This document shows, piece after piece, positions 10,800 to 23,339 of a DNA stretch of 64,000 nucleotides. Where the stretch lies: the NCBI GenBank assembly GCA_032717465.1, contig CM064732.1:25408297-25472296 (forward strand), in the 5' to 3' direction. This DNA comes from Coenobita brevimanus (lineage: Eukaryota; Arthropoda; Malacostraca; Decapoda; Coenobitidae). The translations under genes and the position numbers were made by a program. The notes below the pieces were generated by a model. That model did not search any database, was not told where the DNA came from, and was given only the letters and a program-made list of their open reading frames with translations. The first letter of the stretch is position 1; each line of letters opens with the position of its first letter.

Positions 10800-11430
10800 T
10801 TTGTCAGATTAGTTTAGACATTTCCAGGTTCCAACTAACATAGCTAAGATTATTATGCTTTCAAAGGCGAGGAAAATGTACACGAGACTCACAGATTCAT
10901 TATTGTTCTTGTATTCCATAAGAGTCATTAAAAAATCTTCTTTCTTCAGCCAAAATCATTTTCTTGATCTGTTTCTCGCCATTTTCACTATAATGAGTTA
11001 TCATCTAAATAATCCAAAACATACTTTCATAGGCCTCAGAAAGCTCCTGAAATTACTTAATTTTCATAAATTTTCCTGGGGGGGCTCACACCACCACCAC
11101 AGACCCCCAGCTGCATAGGCTTGCTTCGCGCGCCTCCCACCACCTTTTCAAGAATCTGTAGACATCTTTCTTCCGCCCTCCCCTAATGAACTTTTTGGCT
11201 TCGCCCCTGATAATGCTGCGTAAAACATTACCTCCTTGACAGAGGTAAATAGTGGACACATTCATCAGCACTCTGCAGTATGTAAATAATACACACATTT
11301 TCCCATATCCCTGAAAAGAGGAAAAGTAAAAATATGATATTTTGTCCGAATGGAAAAGGAAAGAACAAACTGATTGGCCTGGCCAGAATATGTAAATACG
11401 ACACTCGGTTAGGATAAGAAACACATATGT
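10800..11430. other. No gene; GC-rich repeat debris
   Basis: AT-rich sequence, then a G-run/CCACC block at 11078-11215 ending GGCTTCGCCCCTGA. This resembles words near 3320 and 46.5 kb (GGGGCTTAG, ACGCCCCTG) and may be the end of a dispersed DNA-transposon relic. A short (CA)n lies at 11434-11464. Confidence 0.45.
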
Positions 11431-11504
11431 GTGTACACACACACACACACAAACACACACACATATACTGTATACATACATACATCTATATACTGTATAT
11501 ATAT

Positions 11505-12470
<966 letters not shown>

Positions 12471-12474
12471 AGAA

Positions 12475-12620
12475 TCTTGTACATTTCTCATAATGTGATG
12501 TGATTTACGGGTGACCACAGACAAAGTACGTCCACTGATGGGTCGTATCCGAAATGCGTGAGAAATTTTTCTCATAGTGCCGTATGATCCACTGGTGTCC
12601 ATACCATTCCACGCTGCCGA
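12475..12620. repeat. Cluster of imperfect palindromes near right end of composite element
   Basis: Repeated words GTCCACTGATGGGTCGTAT and CGTATGATCCACTGGTG resemble the 2320-2345 palindrome. Similar sequence near both ends supports a single element with palindromic subterminal regions. Confidence 0.5.
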
Positions 12621-12755
12621 GGGACTCAGCAGTTCTTATAAACATTGTTCACCCTCACCCGCTCTGAAAGCCTGAGCGATACTGGACTGACAAGAGTTTT
12701 TCCTGTTGCAGTGGGGCGGAGTCTGCTGCGTTGTTAGGTGTATGTAACATGTTAA

Positions 12756-13072
12756 CCAACATGGAGAAACTCATGCAGTAGCCCTTGATATTTCTAAAGC
12801 TTTTGACAGAGTGTGGCACCATTCCCTGCTATCCAACCTTCATTGCTATGGCCTATCATCTTTTGTTCCTCTGATTTCTTTACATCTCAGCAACAGAAAG
12901 ACAAAAGTAAAAGTAGATGATGCATATTCAAGTTTCCACTTAAGTACTGTTGGCGTGCCACAAGGATCAACCCTGGCTCCAACCTTGCTCCTAATTCATA
13001 TTAATGATCTCTTATCTGTAGCCCATAATCCCATCAATTCACTTGACTCAACACTTCACAGTCCATTCGCAC
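12756..13072 (+). pseudogene. LINE family C reverse transcriptase, part 2
   Basis: Reads GETHAVALDISKAFDRVWHH, then GVPQGSTLAPTLLLIHIND, the palm and finger motifs of a non-LTR RT. The following YADD motif is deleted: the family has HSYADDSTLHS, while here HNPINS runs into LDSTLHS. It continues directly from 2256 once the composite insertion is removed, and stops at a TTAA where the next insertion begins. It is clearly dead. Confidence 0.88.
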
Positions 13073-13076
13073 TTAA

Positions 13077-13543
13077 CCCCTGCCGGGCTTGTCACCTCAT
13101 ATGAGACGGTAGGCGGGCCACCCCTGGCCACGCTCAGTGCTTCATATGAGGTGATGGGTCTCCGTGCCATAACTTCAAGCACGAGGAAGCATCAGTGATT
13201 TCCATAAGGATGCCGAGTCTCCCTTCACACCATCAGAGCTGGTGCCAAGCCCTGCCCCACAGCAGTTGCTAAATACCGCATCTTTAGCTATTCATTTCTC
13301 ATTTGTAGCCCAGCAATGGCAGATTCTGGCCTGTCAACCTCCCAACAGTGCTGGCGACTTATCACAGCCCTCACACCCAACCAAGAGATGTAAATTTAAA
13401 AATGACGAGGATGATGAAGAGTTCGAGCTCAGAAGCACTTGATCTGATGAAAAAAAAATCACCTTTATAGTAAAAAAAAAAAAAGTCCATAAACAATGAC
13501 TCAGGGAAGGTAATCAGGTTAATAATAATTAGCACAGCTGGAG
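13077..13543. mobile_element. TTAA-flanked MITE inside LINE C
   Basis: A 467-bp block flanked by TTAA at 13073-13076 and 13544-13547. LINE homology to the 56.5-kb copy resumes right after it (ACACCC, AAGTTTAATATCT). Its ends CCCCTGCCGGGC and the complement CTCCAGCTGTGC match at 8 of 12 positions. It contains an inverted CACCTCATATGA pair at about 13095-13155. The flanking duplication suggests a piggyBac-type non-autonomous element; the weak termini leave room for doubt. Confidence 0.55.
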
Positions 13544-13547
13544 TTAA

Positions 13548-14059
13548 ACACCCACTCACAAAGTTTAATATCTCTAATTTACAACTGAACCCAGTACAGC
13601 AGTCTCCATATATCAACACTTATCTAAGACCACTGAATGGGGACAATATAATACTGCCTCACTGCTAGGAAAACCAAATATATACAGTTTACTAGTAGAC
13701 TGATATTACCTGATTCCTATATTACTTTCAGTGTTACAAATATTCCCTTACAAGTAAGAAGGAATGTTGCCTCCCTTGGAAACTTTTACAAATATTTTTA
13801 AGGCAAATGCTCAGATAATGTTGCATCCATTGTGCCACCTCTCCATGCCTTCCCCTGCACTACACGGGAATCTGGTAGTGCTTATGACTGGACTGTCACA
13901 CTGCCATATTGCAGAACTTCTGGCTTTCAGAATTCTTTTAATACACGAGCAGCATCTCTTTGGAACTCGCTTCCCCAGAGTGGTTTCCCCCCAAACTTCA
14001 ACATACAGGTGTTCAAGTCCAGCTGTTACAGATTTTTCATGATTGCAGGACACCCGTAA
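13548..14059 (+). pseudogene. LINE family C, RT end and C-terminal tail (part 3)
   Basis: Begins ACACCCACTCACAAAG, collinear with the minus-strand relative at 56.5 kb up to TNIPL. It then jumps, through an internal deletion, to a C-terminal tail with VASLGNFYKYF, RTSGFQNSF, RAASLWNSLPQ and FKSSCYRFF. This is the conserved end of Jockey/I-type LINE ORF2 proteins. A poly(A) tract follows 50 bp later. Confidence 0.85.
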
Positions 14060-14103
14060 TTTGGTGTATGGATTATTATTTTCTACTTGTTTTTCCTTCC
14101 TCC

Positions 14104-14109
<6 letters not shown>

Positions 14110-14142
<33 letters not shown>

Positions 14143-14308
14143 AGAAAAGCTGTGGTTGCAGTTTTAGTTATATCTTGCCCTATCGATGGTGGTAGTAGTG
14201 AATGTGGTGGTAGTAGTAGTTCTAGTTTTGGTGATGGCAGTCATTGTAGTATTAGTGGTAGATGGTGTTAGTGGTTCTGGGTCTGTTCCAAAAAAAAAAA
14301 AAAAAAAA
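14110..14308. repeat. Two poly(A) runs framing a GGT/AGT-rich segment
   Basis: A-runs at about 14110-14139 and 14289-14309 enclose a (GTGGTAGTA)-like stretch. The first could be the 3' tail of the upstream LINE. Confidence 0.7.
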
Positions 14309-14927
14309 AGTAGTGCCAGGCACAACAAGCCTTGCCCAACAGCAGTTATTTTATTGCTGTTAAATACTGACTCATTTCTGGCTTTTAGCGTCAGTGCACA
14401 AATAAAGTCTAGGGTAATGGCACAAAGGTTTTCAAGTTATGCCCTCTGAAAATCCGTGATCTTGCTTTTGACCTTTCAAGGTCACTCAGGGTCAAAGGTC
14501 ATGCTGCCCATATGAGACTTCTTTTATCTTGGTAATAGTAACTACCTCTATCTTCAACGAGTTTCGAATTATAACCCCTTGAATATCCGTGACCTTAAGT
14601 TAGACCTTTCAAGGTCATTCAAGGTCAAAAGTCTTTGTGCCAAATGAAAGCTAATATTACGAGGTCTTGTCTGTTCCAAGAGTAACTATCTCTATTTTCA
14701 ACCTTTTTCAAGTTATAGCCCTCTGATAATCCGTGACCTTGATTTTGACCTTTCAGGGTCCCTCAATTATCTTCAAAATTGAATCACTATCTTTGGGGAC
14801 CAGTGCCCACATATCCTGAAAGTTTCATGTAATTTCATTCTGCCGTGTTTCAGCAATGTTGCTGAAAAAAAAAAAAATCGACCAAATCAATACCTCTTTG
14901 GACTCCATCCGGGCGAGGTAAAAACTA
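14309..14927 (+). mobile_element. Modular repeat rich in AGGTCA half-sites, copy A
   Basis: Starts near the palindromic GTGCCAGGCAC and ends GACTCCATCCGGGCGAGGTAAA, the same termini as copy B at 22.0 kb. Between them lie tandem modules, each with CCGTGACCTTG, GACCTTTCAAGGTCA and a CAAATGAAAGC/ATATGAGACTT word. Nuclear-receptor-like sites include TGACCTTTCAAGGTCA (14469-14484) and GGGTCAAAGGTCA (14489-14501). It is non-coding and the class of element is uncertain. Confidence 0.75.
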
Positions 14928-15575
14928 GCAAAATTCTGTTATTTAAAATGTGTTGCTAAAATTATCTTGTTTTCCCATACACCCACAAATATCTTCACAT
15001 ACACAGCATACTTTATTACACAAGTGTACATATACATAATACACATATTTCAGCACCACCACAGCATATTTCTACCTGACTAGTTGAAACCCATATATGT
15101 TGTTATCTGTTCACACAGTAACTTGCAGTCTTCTCGTTTTTATCATTATTTTGAGTCCAAACAATCTTTGATTTAATAATATCAGTTTCCATACTCATAA
15201 TATTTATATTATAGTTTCACTGAAGTGTTTACAAAGCTGATTAAAATGATGGCCAGAGGGAAAATCGGGAATATTCATCCAAAGTAAAGCATTCTTCTTT
15301 ATAAAAAAAAATTTCACATATCTTGCCTGTATGAATGCTGCATGATGCCTTAGCAGAATATAACCAGCCACCTTAGCCACACTATGGTTTCTAGTTGCAC
15401 ATGGTAACCTATATATTTTCATTATTACATTAGCATATGCAGCATCAAATGCTCTAAACAGCTGACCTTATTGTGTTTTCTAAATCCCATCATGATAACA
15501 CATAATCAGGTACACAATACGCCTTAAACAAAAACAGTAACATTTGTGAATAAATGTTCATAAAATTCCTGCATA
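14928..15575 (-). other. AT-rich; possible LINE remnant
   Basis: No clear gene. A minus-strand frame at about 15204-15422 (KIYRLPCATRN, GYILLRHHA) could be the decayed downstream part of the RT fragment at 15580-15870, but no diagnostic motif is present. Confidence 0.35.
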
Positions 15576-15579
15576 CAAA

Positions 15580-15870
15580 TTGAATTTATAATTAAAGAAA
15601 ATTAATCTTATCGCAATGCCATATTTATCTGAGAAACTGCCTTTAATTATATGGCCTGAATATTTTTATTTCTTCACTACTTGATATTGATTTATAAAAG
15701 GGATACTGTTCGCCTGATTTTTTTTTGTATTAAATATCATAACTTATTGCTGTTAATTTTCAGCCCCAGATAATTATTTACCTTGGTCTCAAAAGTTTTA
15801 CGCAATAACTCACTGTTTTCTTTCGAATCACCTAAAATTACAATGTCATCTGCATATGCAATGATGTAGC
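15580..15870 (-). pseudogene. Non-LTR RT fragment with YADD motif
   Basis: Minus-strand reading gives IAYADDIVILGDSKENSELL followed by NNYLGLKINSNK and a stop. This is the catalytic YADD block and following helix of a LINE reverse transcriptase. Downstream frames are broken. It differs from families B-F in this window. Confidence 0.75.
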
Positions 15871-16290
15871 AGCAGCAGGAGCAGCAGCAGCAGTAGTCAG
15901 TAGTAATAATAGCATCCCATGTGTATTTAAAGATACAAAAGGATATTGTGGAAAATATAGAGATATAAAATGCATACCGGCTATTATATTAAAAATAACA
16001 CATACATTAGTCTCCTGCTTCATCCCATAGCTGTCAGCCCACATGTTCATTCACTGACAAAATTCTCCTCCAGTGACCTATTTTATCCCTTGGATACATT
16101 TCTTTATGGACCTATTTTACCCCATTCAGCCTACTGTAATCACAATACCCATTTTCACCTTTGATTTAGTATTTTCATGGAGATATTTTCAAAATAGTTA
16201 TTGTTCTTCAAATTGACCTTTCCTTCCACTGGACCTCGTTTACTCATGGACCTCTTTTCTCCATGGTCCAATTTTTCCTCATGGAAATTT
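15871..16290. other. AGC/AGT repeat and unannotated sequence
   Basis: Short (AGCAGC/AGTAGT) tract at 15868-15912, then AT-rich unique sequence. No gene is seen. Confidence 0.6.
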
Positions 16291-17400
16291 TTTCACCACC
16301 ACTAACACTGTCACCACCACCACTACCATTACCATTACTAAAACTATCAGTAACTCCACTATCACTACCACTACCATCACCACCACTACCTATCCCACTT
16401 CCATCATCACCAATAACATCGTCATTACGACCACTGCTGCCATTACCACCACCACCAGCACTATCATACACCAACATCACCACTATCACTACCACGACCA
16501 ATATCACCACTACCAATACCACTATCATCACTACTACTATCACCAACATTACCATCACCACCTCCACAACCACTGTCATCACAACCAAAAACACTACCAC
16601 CACCACCATCACCGCCACCAGCAACACCAACACCACCTACACCACGCCACTACCACTGCCACAACACCACCTCCACCACCACCACTATCGCCAGAACATC
16701 CATCACCAATGCCACTTTCTCACCCATCACCATCAAACCACCACTTGCAACACGACCATTACTACTACTAACACAACTACAACTACCACCACCACCACCT
16801 CCATCACTACCAATACCACCGCCAATAACCCTACCTGAACCACCACTACTGCCACTTCCAATCCAACACCACCACATGACCACCATCACAACAACACCAC
16901 TAATACCACCACTTAACCACTTTTACGACCACCACCACCACCATCACTACCTCTAGCTTACTACCAGTACCACTATCACTACAACCAAAATCACTGCCAA
17001 CACCACCAATACTACAAACTCTACCATTACCATTACCACCCTACCATTACCAGTAACACCACTACTATTACCATCATTACCACTACCACCACTTCCATCA
17101 CCAAGACTACAACCACCACCAGTACAACTATCAATGCCACCACTACCACTACCGCCACCATCACCACGAATAACACTACCATTACCATTGTCATTACCAT
17201 TACTACTACAACTACCACTCACAACACCACCACTACCACCACTCCCACTACCATTTCTCCCACCACTCCCACAATTATCACCACTAGTACTACCACTACC
17301 ACTGCCAGCATTAGGCCTACCAGTATCACTGCCACTACAGCCACTACCATTGACACCATTATCACTACCACTGCTATCGCTAACACTGCTATACCAGTAA
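16290..17400. repeat. 1.1-kb (ACC/ATC)n trinucleotide array
   Basis: The plus strand is built from CAC, CAT, CTA and CCA triplets with almost no G for 1.1 kb. Many apparent frames (poly Thr/Pro plus; poly Val/Gly/Ser minus) are shadows of the repeat. Confidence 0.93.
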
Positions 17401-17820
17401 AACGCCTTTGTCGGCGAGGTACGAGAGAGGCCATTTAAATCCGAGAACATTGAAATGTCCCTTTACACCCCGAGGATGCCTAGAGTATAGTGATGGCTAT
17501 CTACCTACCAAGTTTCATGCGTTTACGACAAACTGTCTGGCCTGTGGCCCTCTTTTCAAGATTTTCAACATGCTGCATTTGGTGCGTGTCATGTGCCACG
17601 TGCACCGCCTAGATGTGATGAAATCTGTCAAAAACAAATCCTAAAGAATTGGGCAATCATATGGGGCAAACTACGCCGTGATCGGCCCTGTGGTTGCTGA
17701 CATAAACTTCCCAAAAGCGTTATAGTCGGGCCGGGTTGGGCCGGGCCGGGTCGTGGCGCTCATATGTGAGAAAATGCCACAACTTGACGAGAGACTCGCA
17801 AGGGTTTTGCCCATGCTCGT
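17401..17820. other. Island of complex sequence between trinucleotide arrays
   Basis: About 420 bp of normal-complexity sequence. A 78-codon frame (17408-17644) lacks any recognised motif. It includes the G-quadruplex motif at 17728-17750. Confidence 0.5.
17728..17750 (+). other. G-quadruplex motif
   Basis: Five GGG runs, at 17728, 17733, 17738, 17743 and 17748, are separated by CC or TT only. Four or more G3 runs with 2-base loops is a textbook intramolecular quadruplex motif. Confidence 0.85.
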
Positions 17821-18080
17821 AACCACTACCACTACTACTACCACCTCTGAGACAACCACCACCACAACCACTACCTCTACCAATACTATCACTGCCACCA
17901 CCACAACCACCACAACTACTACTACCGTGATCATCCCAGCCTCAACTACCATAACTCCACCTCTACTACTACGTTTATCACCACCATTACCATTAACACC
18001 ATCATTAACATTACAATGAACAACACTACCACCACCACCACCACCAATGCCACCATCACCAACAATAGCATTACGAACAC
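17821..18080. repeat. (ACC/ACT)n array
   Basis: CCA/CTA/CAC triplets in the same orientation as 16290-17400. Confidence 0.9.
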
Positions 18081-18239
18081 CACCACCATTACAGGTTATA
18101 TCAACAGCTGTAGCTACAGCAAAACAAGCTGCAGCAACACTGACTACAACTTCAGTACAAACAATGAAACAACATTTCAACTACAACTACCACAGCTACT
18201 GTATTGCACTCGTACTCTGCTACTATTGCCACTAGTAAC

Positions 18240-18350
18240 TTGCAGTAGTAGTAGTTGTAGTAGCAGCAGTAGTAGTAGTAGTAGTAGTGGTGGTGGTGGT
18301 GGTGGTTTTGGTGGTAGTAGTAGTAGTAGTAGTAGTGGTAGTGGTGGTAA

Positions 18351-18383
<33 letters not shown>

Positions 18384-18450
18384 CAGTAGTAAGAGCAGTA
18401 GTAGTAATAATAAATAATAATAATAATAATAATAATGAACCAGCGAACTA
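18240..18450. repeat. (AGT/GGT/AAT)n array, opposite strand bias
   Basis: Triplets switch to AGT, GGT and then AAT on the plus strand, the complement of the preceding arrays. (AAT)n also occurs at 18417-18436 and 18507-18535. Confidence 0.92.
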
Positions 18451-18553
18451 GCGCTTGCAACTGCGTGAGTACAGCAGCTTACCAAGTGAGCCATTTAGGC
18501 AGCCATAATAATAATAATAATAATAATAATAATATTCTTCGTCATCATCATCA

Positions 18554-18598
18554 TCATCTAATCCTGTGTTGCTCCATGAGCAACACAGGATTAGATGA
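18554..18598. repeat. Perfect 21-bp hairpin with 3-base loop
   Basis: The arm 18554-18574 (TCATCTAATCCTGTGTTGCTC) is followed by CAT and then its exact reverse complement at 18578-18598. Confidence 0.97.
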
Positions 18599-18703
18599 GT
18601 GGCATTACAATAAAACCCAACCAACCCCTTGGATATAAACCTGCACAGGTCTAATCCAACGGGAACACCTTAATTACCCGGTAAACTACAAGGCCCCGTA
18701 ATC

Positions 18704-18794
18704 TGGTTATATGGTTACTACCCAACCCAGCGTGGTAAACCGTTTCCTGGTGTACAGGAAACCATTTGCCTTGTCACTCATTGCAGAGTCACCC
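18704..18794 (-). mobile_element. RTE-like LINE 5' leader fragment
   Basis: On the minus strand, words TTTCCTGTACACCAGGAAA, CACGCTGGGTTGG and GTAACCATATAACCA match the leader of the LINE at 63030-63110 in the same order. No coding part follows. Confidence 0.65.
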
Positions 18795-19785
<991 letters not shown>

Positions 19786-19988
19786 TCCATCTAAAAGTTG
19801 AATAAGGAGTCTAATAAAACTCAGACAAGATGGTTGGAACTGTATTCCATATGGGCTAGTTTCAATTTCATGTCCATTGATATATTCTGAAGTGGTGTTT
19901 CAGCCACTAACAATTGTTCCCATAAGCTTTACAGAACGAGCACGTGGAAGAGGCGGAGAGGCATTAACGTTTAATTTTTCATACGTCT

Positions 19989-20017
19989 TTAGAGAGAGAG
20001 AGAGAGAGAGAGAGAGG
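19989..20017. repeat. (AG)n microsatellite
   Basis: Perfect AG tract. Confidence 0.9.
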
Positions 20018-20091
20018 TTGCACATCTTCACTCCGATGCCTATTACTTCACTGATGCTACGAACAGCCGATCTGATCTTATTCAGCAGAAA

Positions 20092-20485
20092 ATGGTGGTA
20101 GTTGTGGTTGTGGTGATGGTGGTGCCGGTGGTGGTAGGAATGATGATTGTGATGGTGGTGATGGTGGTAGCTATGGCAGTGGTGGTGGTGGTAACTATGG
20201 CAGTGGTGGTGGTAGTGGTGGTGGTGGAAGCTGTGATGGTGATAGCTGTAATGGTGGTGGTGGTAGTGGTAGCTGTGATAATTATGGCAGTTGATATCTG
20301 TGGTGGAGGTGGTTGTAATGATGATGCTGATACTGGTGATTAATCTGATGATGGTGATGGTGGTGGTGGTAGTTGTGGTGGTAGTAGTTGTAATGTTGAT
20401 ACTGATACTGGTGGCAGCTGTGATGACGATGATGGTGATGGTGGTAGCTGCGGTGGTTCTGGTGATCGTGGTAATGGTTGTTGTT
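20092..20485. repeat. (GGT/GAT)n array
   Basis: GTGGTGATGGTGGTAG-type triplets, with the same strand bias as 18240-18450 and opposite to 16290-18080. Confidence 0.92.
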
Positions 20486-20489
20486 CAGA

Positions 20490-20695
20490 AACGTACTCAT
20501 TTAGGCAAGTGCTTTGGGGTCCGCTCGGGGTCAGTCCAGGAACCAAACCACACTTCTCGCGCCTCGCTCTTGTGGGGCGCTGTCAGCCGCAGGGGAACAT
20601 TGGCTCAATGTATGAGACGGCCCTGCAGAGGCGGTTGCTTGTCTTTGGTTGATAGATTTCCACGGCCAAACAGACTGGGGCTGATCAAGGGCAAC

Positions 20696-20699
<4 letters not shown>
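20490..20699. other. Short complex-sequence segment
   Basis: GC-rich segment (TTGTGGGGCGCTGTCAGCCG) between repeats. No gene or RNA motif is recognised. Confidence 0.4.
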
Positions 20700-20750
<51 letters not shown>

Positions 20751-21427
20751 GAGACTCTGAATCACAGAATCAAAAAATAAGAAAGGTTATGAACTGAGAA
20801 AAAATAAAAGGAAGAAAAAATGGAAAGACCCCTAACTGAGAAAAAATTTCACAAAAAAAAAAATAGGAGATTCAACAAAGAAAGCCGCAAAAAATACACG
20901 GTAGAAAAAACAGGCAAAATGGATCAGAACTTGAAAAAAAAAGAAAAAAGAAAAAGAAAGGGGGGGAAAGAAAGAAAGAGAGCAACGTGAGAGAGGGCAG
21001 AATAGCTGCACAGAATGTGAAATAAAAAATGAGGCCGAGAATAAGAAAGGAAAAAGATCAGAGACAATACTAGAATGTAACGGCAACAACGAAGTTGAGT
21101 AAAAGAGAAAATAATTTGAGAAATAATGTGTGAAATGTAAAAGGTATAAAGAATGGAAGTTATAGGAATATTAGAGAGAGAGGGAAAAAAAGCAAGAATA
21201 AAAGACAACACGACAGAAAGTTCGAGAAAAGAAAGGCTGTGGTCAGAACAATTAATCAAATACGAAAAACGAAATTGACGAAAAGAGTAGGAAATGAAAA
21301 AGTAAGCATGCATGGAAAAAAAAGAAAAGAATGGATCATCGACAGAAAACATGATGGACTGAACTGATGATAAAAACTGAAGTGAAAGCCAAAAGGGAAG
21401 AATATGGAGATAGTATGACAAAGAATT

Positions 21428-21474
<47 letters not shown>

Positions 21475-22025
21475 AAAGCAGAGAAGCAACCAAGTCCTTA
21501 AAAGAAAGAAAAAAGGGGGAAAAGGAATACAAGAGAAAAAGAACATTAAAGAAAATATGACGGAGTAAAATATTTACTTAGAGAAATGAGAAAAAAAAAG
21601 AATTAAAATTAAAGTGATAAGTGAGATGTAAAGCAAAGCAATAATAGAAGCGAGAGAATGGGAGTGATGGAAGGGAAGAAAGGTGAATATAGAACACAAG
21701 TACTAAAGCCAAATAAAGAAAAAAATGGTAAAAAGAAAAGAGAATGAGAAAAAAATAACAATGAAAGTAAATGAAAGAAAATGAACATTACAATAAAAAA
21801 CAAACTGAAAATTGAAGCACAGGTATAAACGAAGCACAGAAAGAATGAGAAAATAACCTTAAATCGATTTTCGAAAGTAAAAATATAAAATAGAGAAAAT
21901 ACAGAAAACACAGACAATGAAAAAAAAAAAAAAAATAGAAATTGGCAGAAAAGAAATGGAATGGAAAATGAGAAATCAAGTGAGATAAAGAAAAATATAT
22001 ACACAGAGAAAGATGAAATAAAAAG
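20700..22025. repeat. 1.3-kb polypurine tract with (AG)n cores
   Basis: The plus strand is overwhelmingly A and G (AAAGAAAG, GAGAGAG), with pure (AG)n at 20700-20747 and 21432-21472. The Phe/Ser/Leu-rich frames on the minus strand are artefacts. Confidence 0.88.
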
Positions 22026-22806
22026 AAGTGGTGCCAGGCACAACAAGCCTCACCCTACAGCAGTTTTTCTATTGCTGTTAAACTCTAAATCGGGACTGCC
22101 ATTTATTGCAAGTAAACATTTAAAGTCTAAAGTAATGGTGCAAATGTTTTCAAGTTATGCCTTCTGAAAATCCGTGTCTCGCATTTGACCTTTCCAGGTC
22201 ATTCAAGGTCAAAGGTCATGGTGCCAAATGAAAGCCCATATGAGATTTCCCATATCTTAATAATAGTAAAAATCACTATCTTCAGCAAGTTTCGAGTTAA
22301 AGCCCCTTGAATAACCGTGACCTTGAGTTTGACCTTTCAAGGTCACATAGTCAAAGGTCATGGCACCAATTAAAACCCATGTGGGACTTCTTATATGTTG
22401 ATAATAATAAATCCTGTCTTCAACCAGTTTCGAGTTTTAGACCCCTGAACATCCGTCACCTTGAGCTGTACCTTTCAAGGTCACTCAAGGTCAAAGGCCT
22501 TCATCCCAAATGAAAGCCCATATTACGGGTTCCTGTATTTTCAAAATAGTAAATATATACATTTTCAACCTGTTACAAGGGATAGCCCTCTGAAAATCCG
22601 TGACCTTGCTTTTGACCTTTCAAGGTAATTTGATTACCTTCAACATCTAATCACTTTCTCTTGGGACCAGTGCCCACATATGCTGAAAGTTTCATGTAAT
22701 GTCATTCAACTATTTTTCCGTAATGTTGCTAACAAACAAACAAAAAACAAACAAACAAACTTAACCAAAAACAATACCTCGCCGGACTCCGTCCGGGCGA
22801 GGTAAA
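22026..22806 (+). mobile_element. Modular repeat rich in AGGTCA half-sites, copy B
   Basis: Same head (GTGCCAGGCACAACAAGCC) and tail as copy A. The tail forms a strong hairpin CCTCGCCGGAC...GTCCGGGCGAGG at about 22777-22802. Modules carry perfect DR1 AGGTCAAAGGTCA (22206-22218) and further TCAAGGTCA words near 22203, 22337 and 22476. It is inserted in the purine tract, and AAAAAG on both sides may be a target duplication. Confidence 0.78.
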
Positions 22807-23251
22807 AAGTGAAATTGAGGAGAGGAAAAGAAACCGAGAAAGGAACAAAGGAAGATATTAGAAAATATGACTGTAAAAATAAAGTTGATATGCAGTTTTA
22901 TCAAGTGCATTGAGAGAAAACATAGAAACTGCATACCCAATCCTGCGACATGTATCACTTTGTTGAAATCCACATGCATACGTTCACTTAGTTCTGATTT
23001 ATTATTTTTGGGAGTGGGGGGAGGGGTGACCCTCACCAAGAATCATTGGAGGGTCATGCTCCCCAAATATTACAATACAGTTGAGAGTCCATTGTACAAC
23101 ATATTCTTTCACTATTTCTGAAAAATTTGGCAATTGGGACAGAACCCCCCGGAATAATCATGGTTGTTTATGGTAGAAACCTTCTCAATATCCACATGAA
23201 CTCACCTGGCAAGTTTCATTCAAAGCCATGAAATAGCCTAGGAGAGGTTAA

Positions 23252-23253
<2 letters not shown>
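22807..23253. other. No gene; dispersed-repeat fragment
   Basis: Contains GGCAAGTTTCATTCAAAGCC ahead of the CA tract, resembling the tail modules of the dispersed repeats. No coding signal. Confidence 0.5.

Positions 23254-23308
<55 letters not shown>
23254..23308. repeat. (CA)n microsatellite
   Basis: Perfect CA tract just beyond the 3' end of LINE B. Confidence 0.97.
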
Positions 23309-23310
<2 letters not shown>

Positions 23311-23339
23311 AACATAAAGCTGTCTTTCTGCAACAGAAG

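Noticed and set aside
16263..18494. Long Thr/Pro-, Val-, Gly/Ser- and Tyr-rich open frames on both strands
   Set aside because: Readings of trinucleotide arrays. All six frames stay open because the triplets lack stops.
20832..22046. Phe/Ser/Leu-rich frames up to 202 codons on the minus strand
   Set aside because: Products of the purine tract read on its complementary strand, with no domain. The same applies at 38.2-39.3 and 52.0-54.1 kb.
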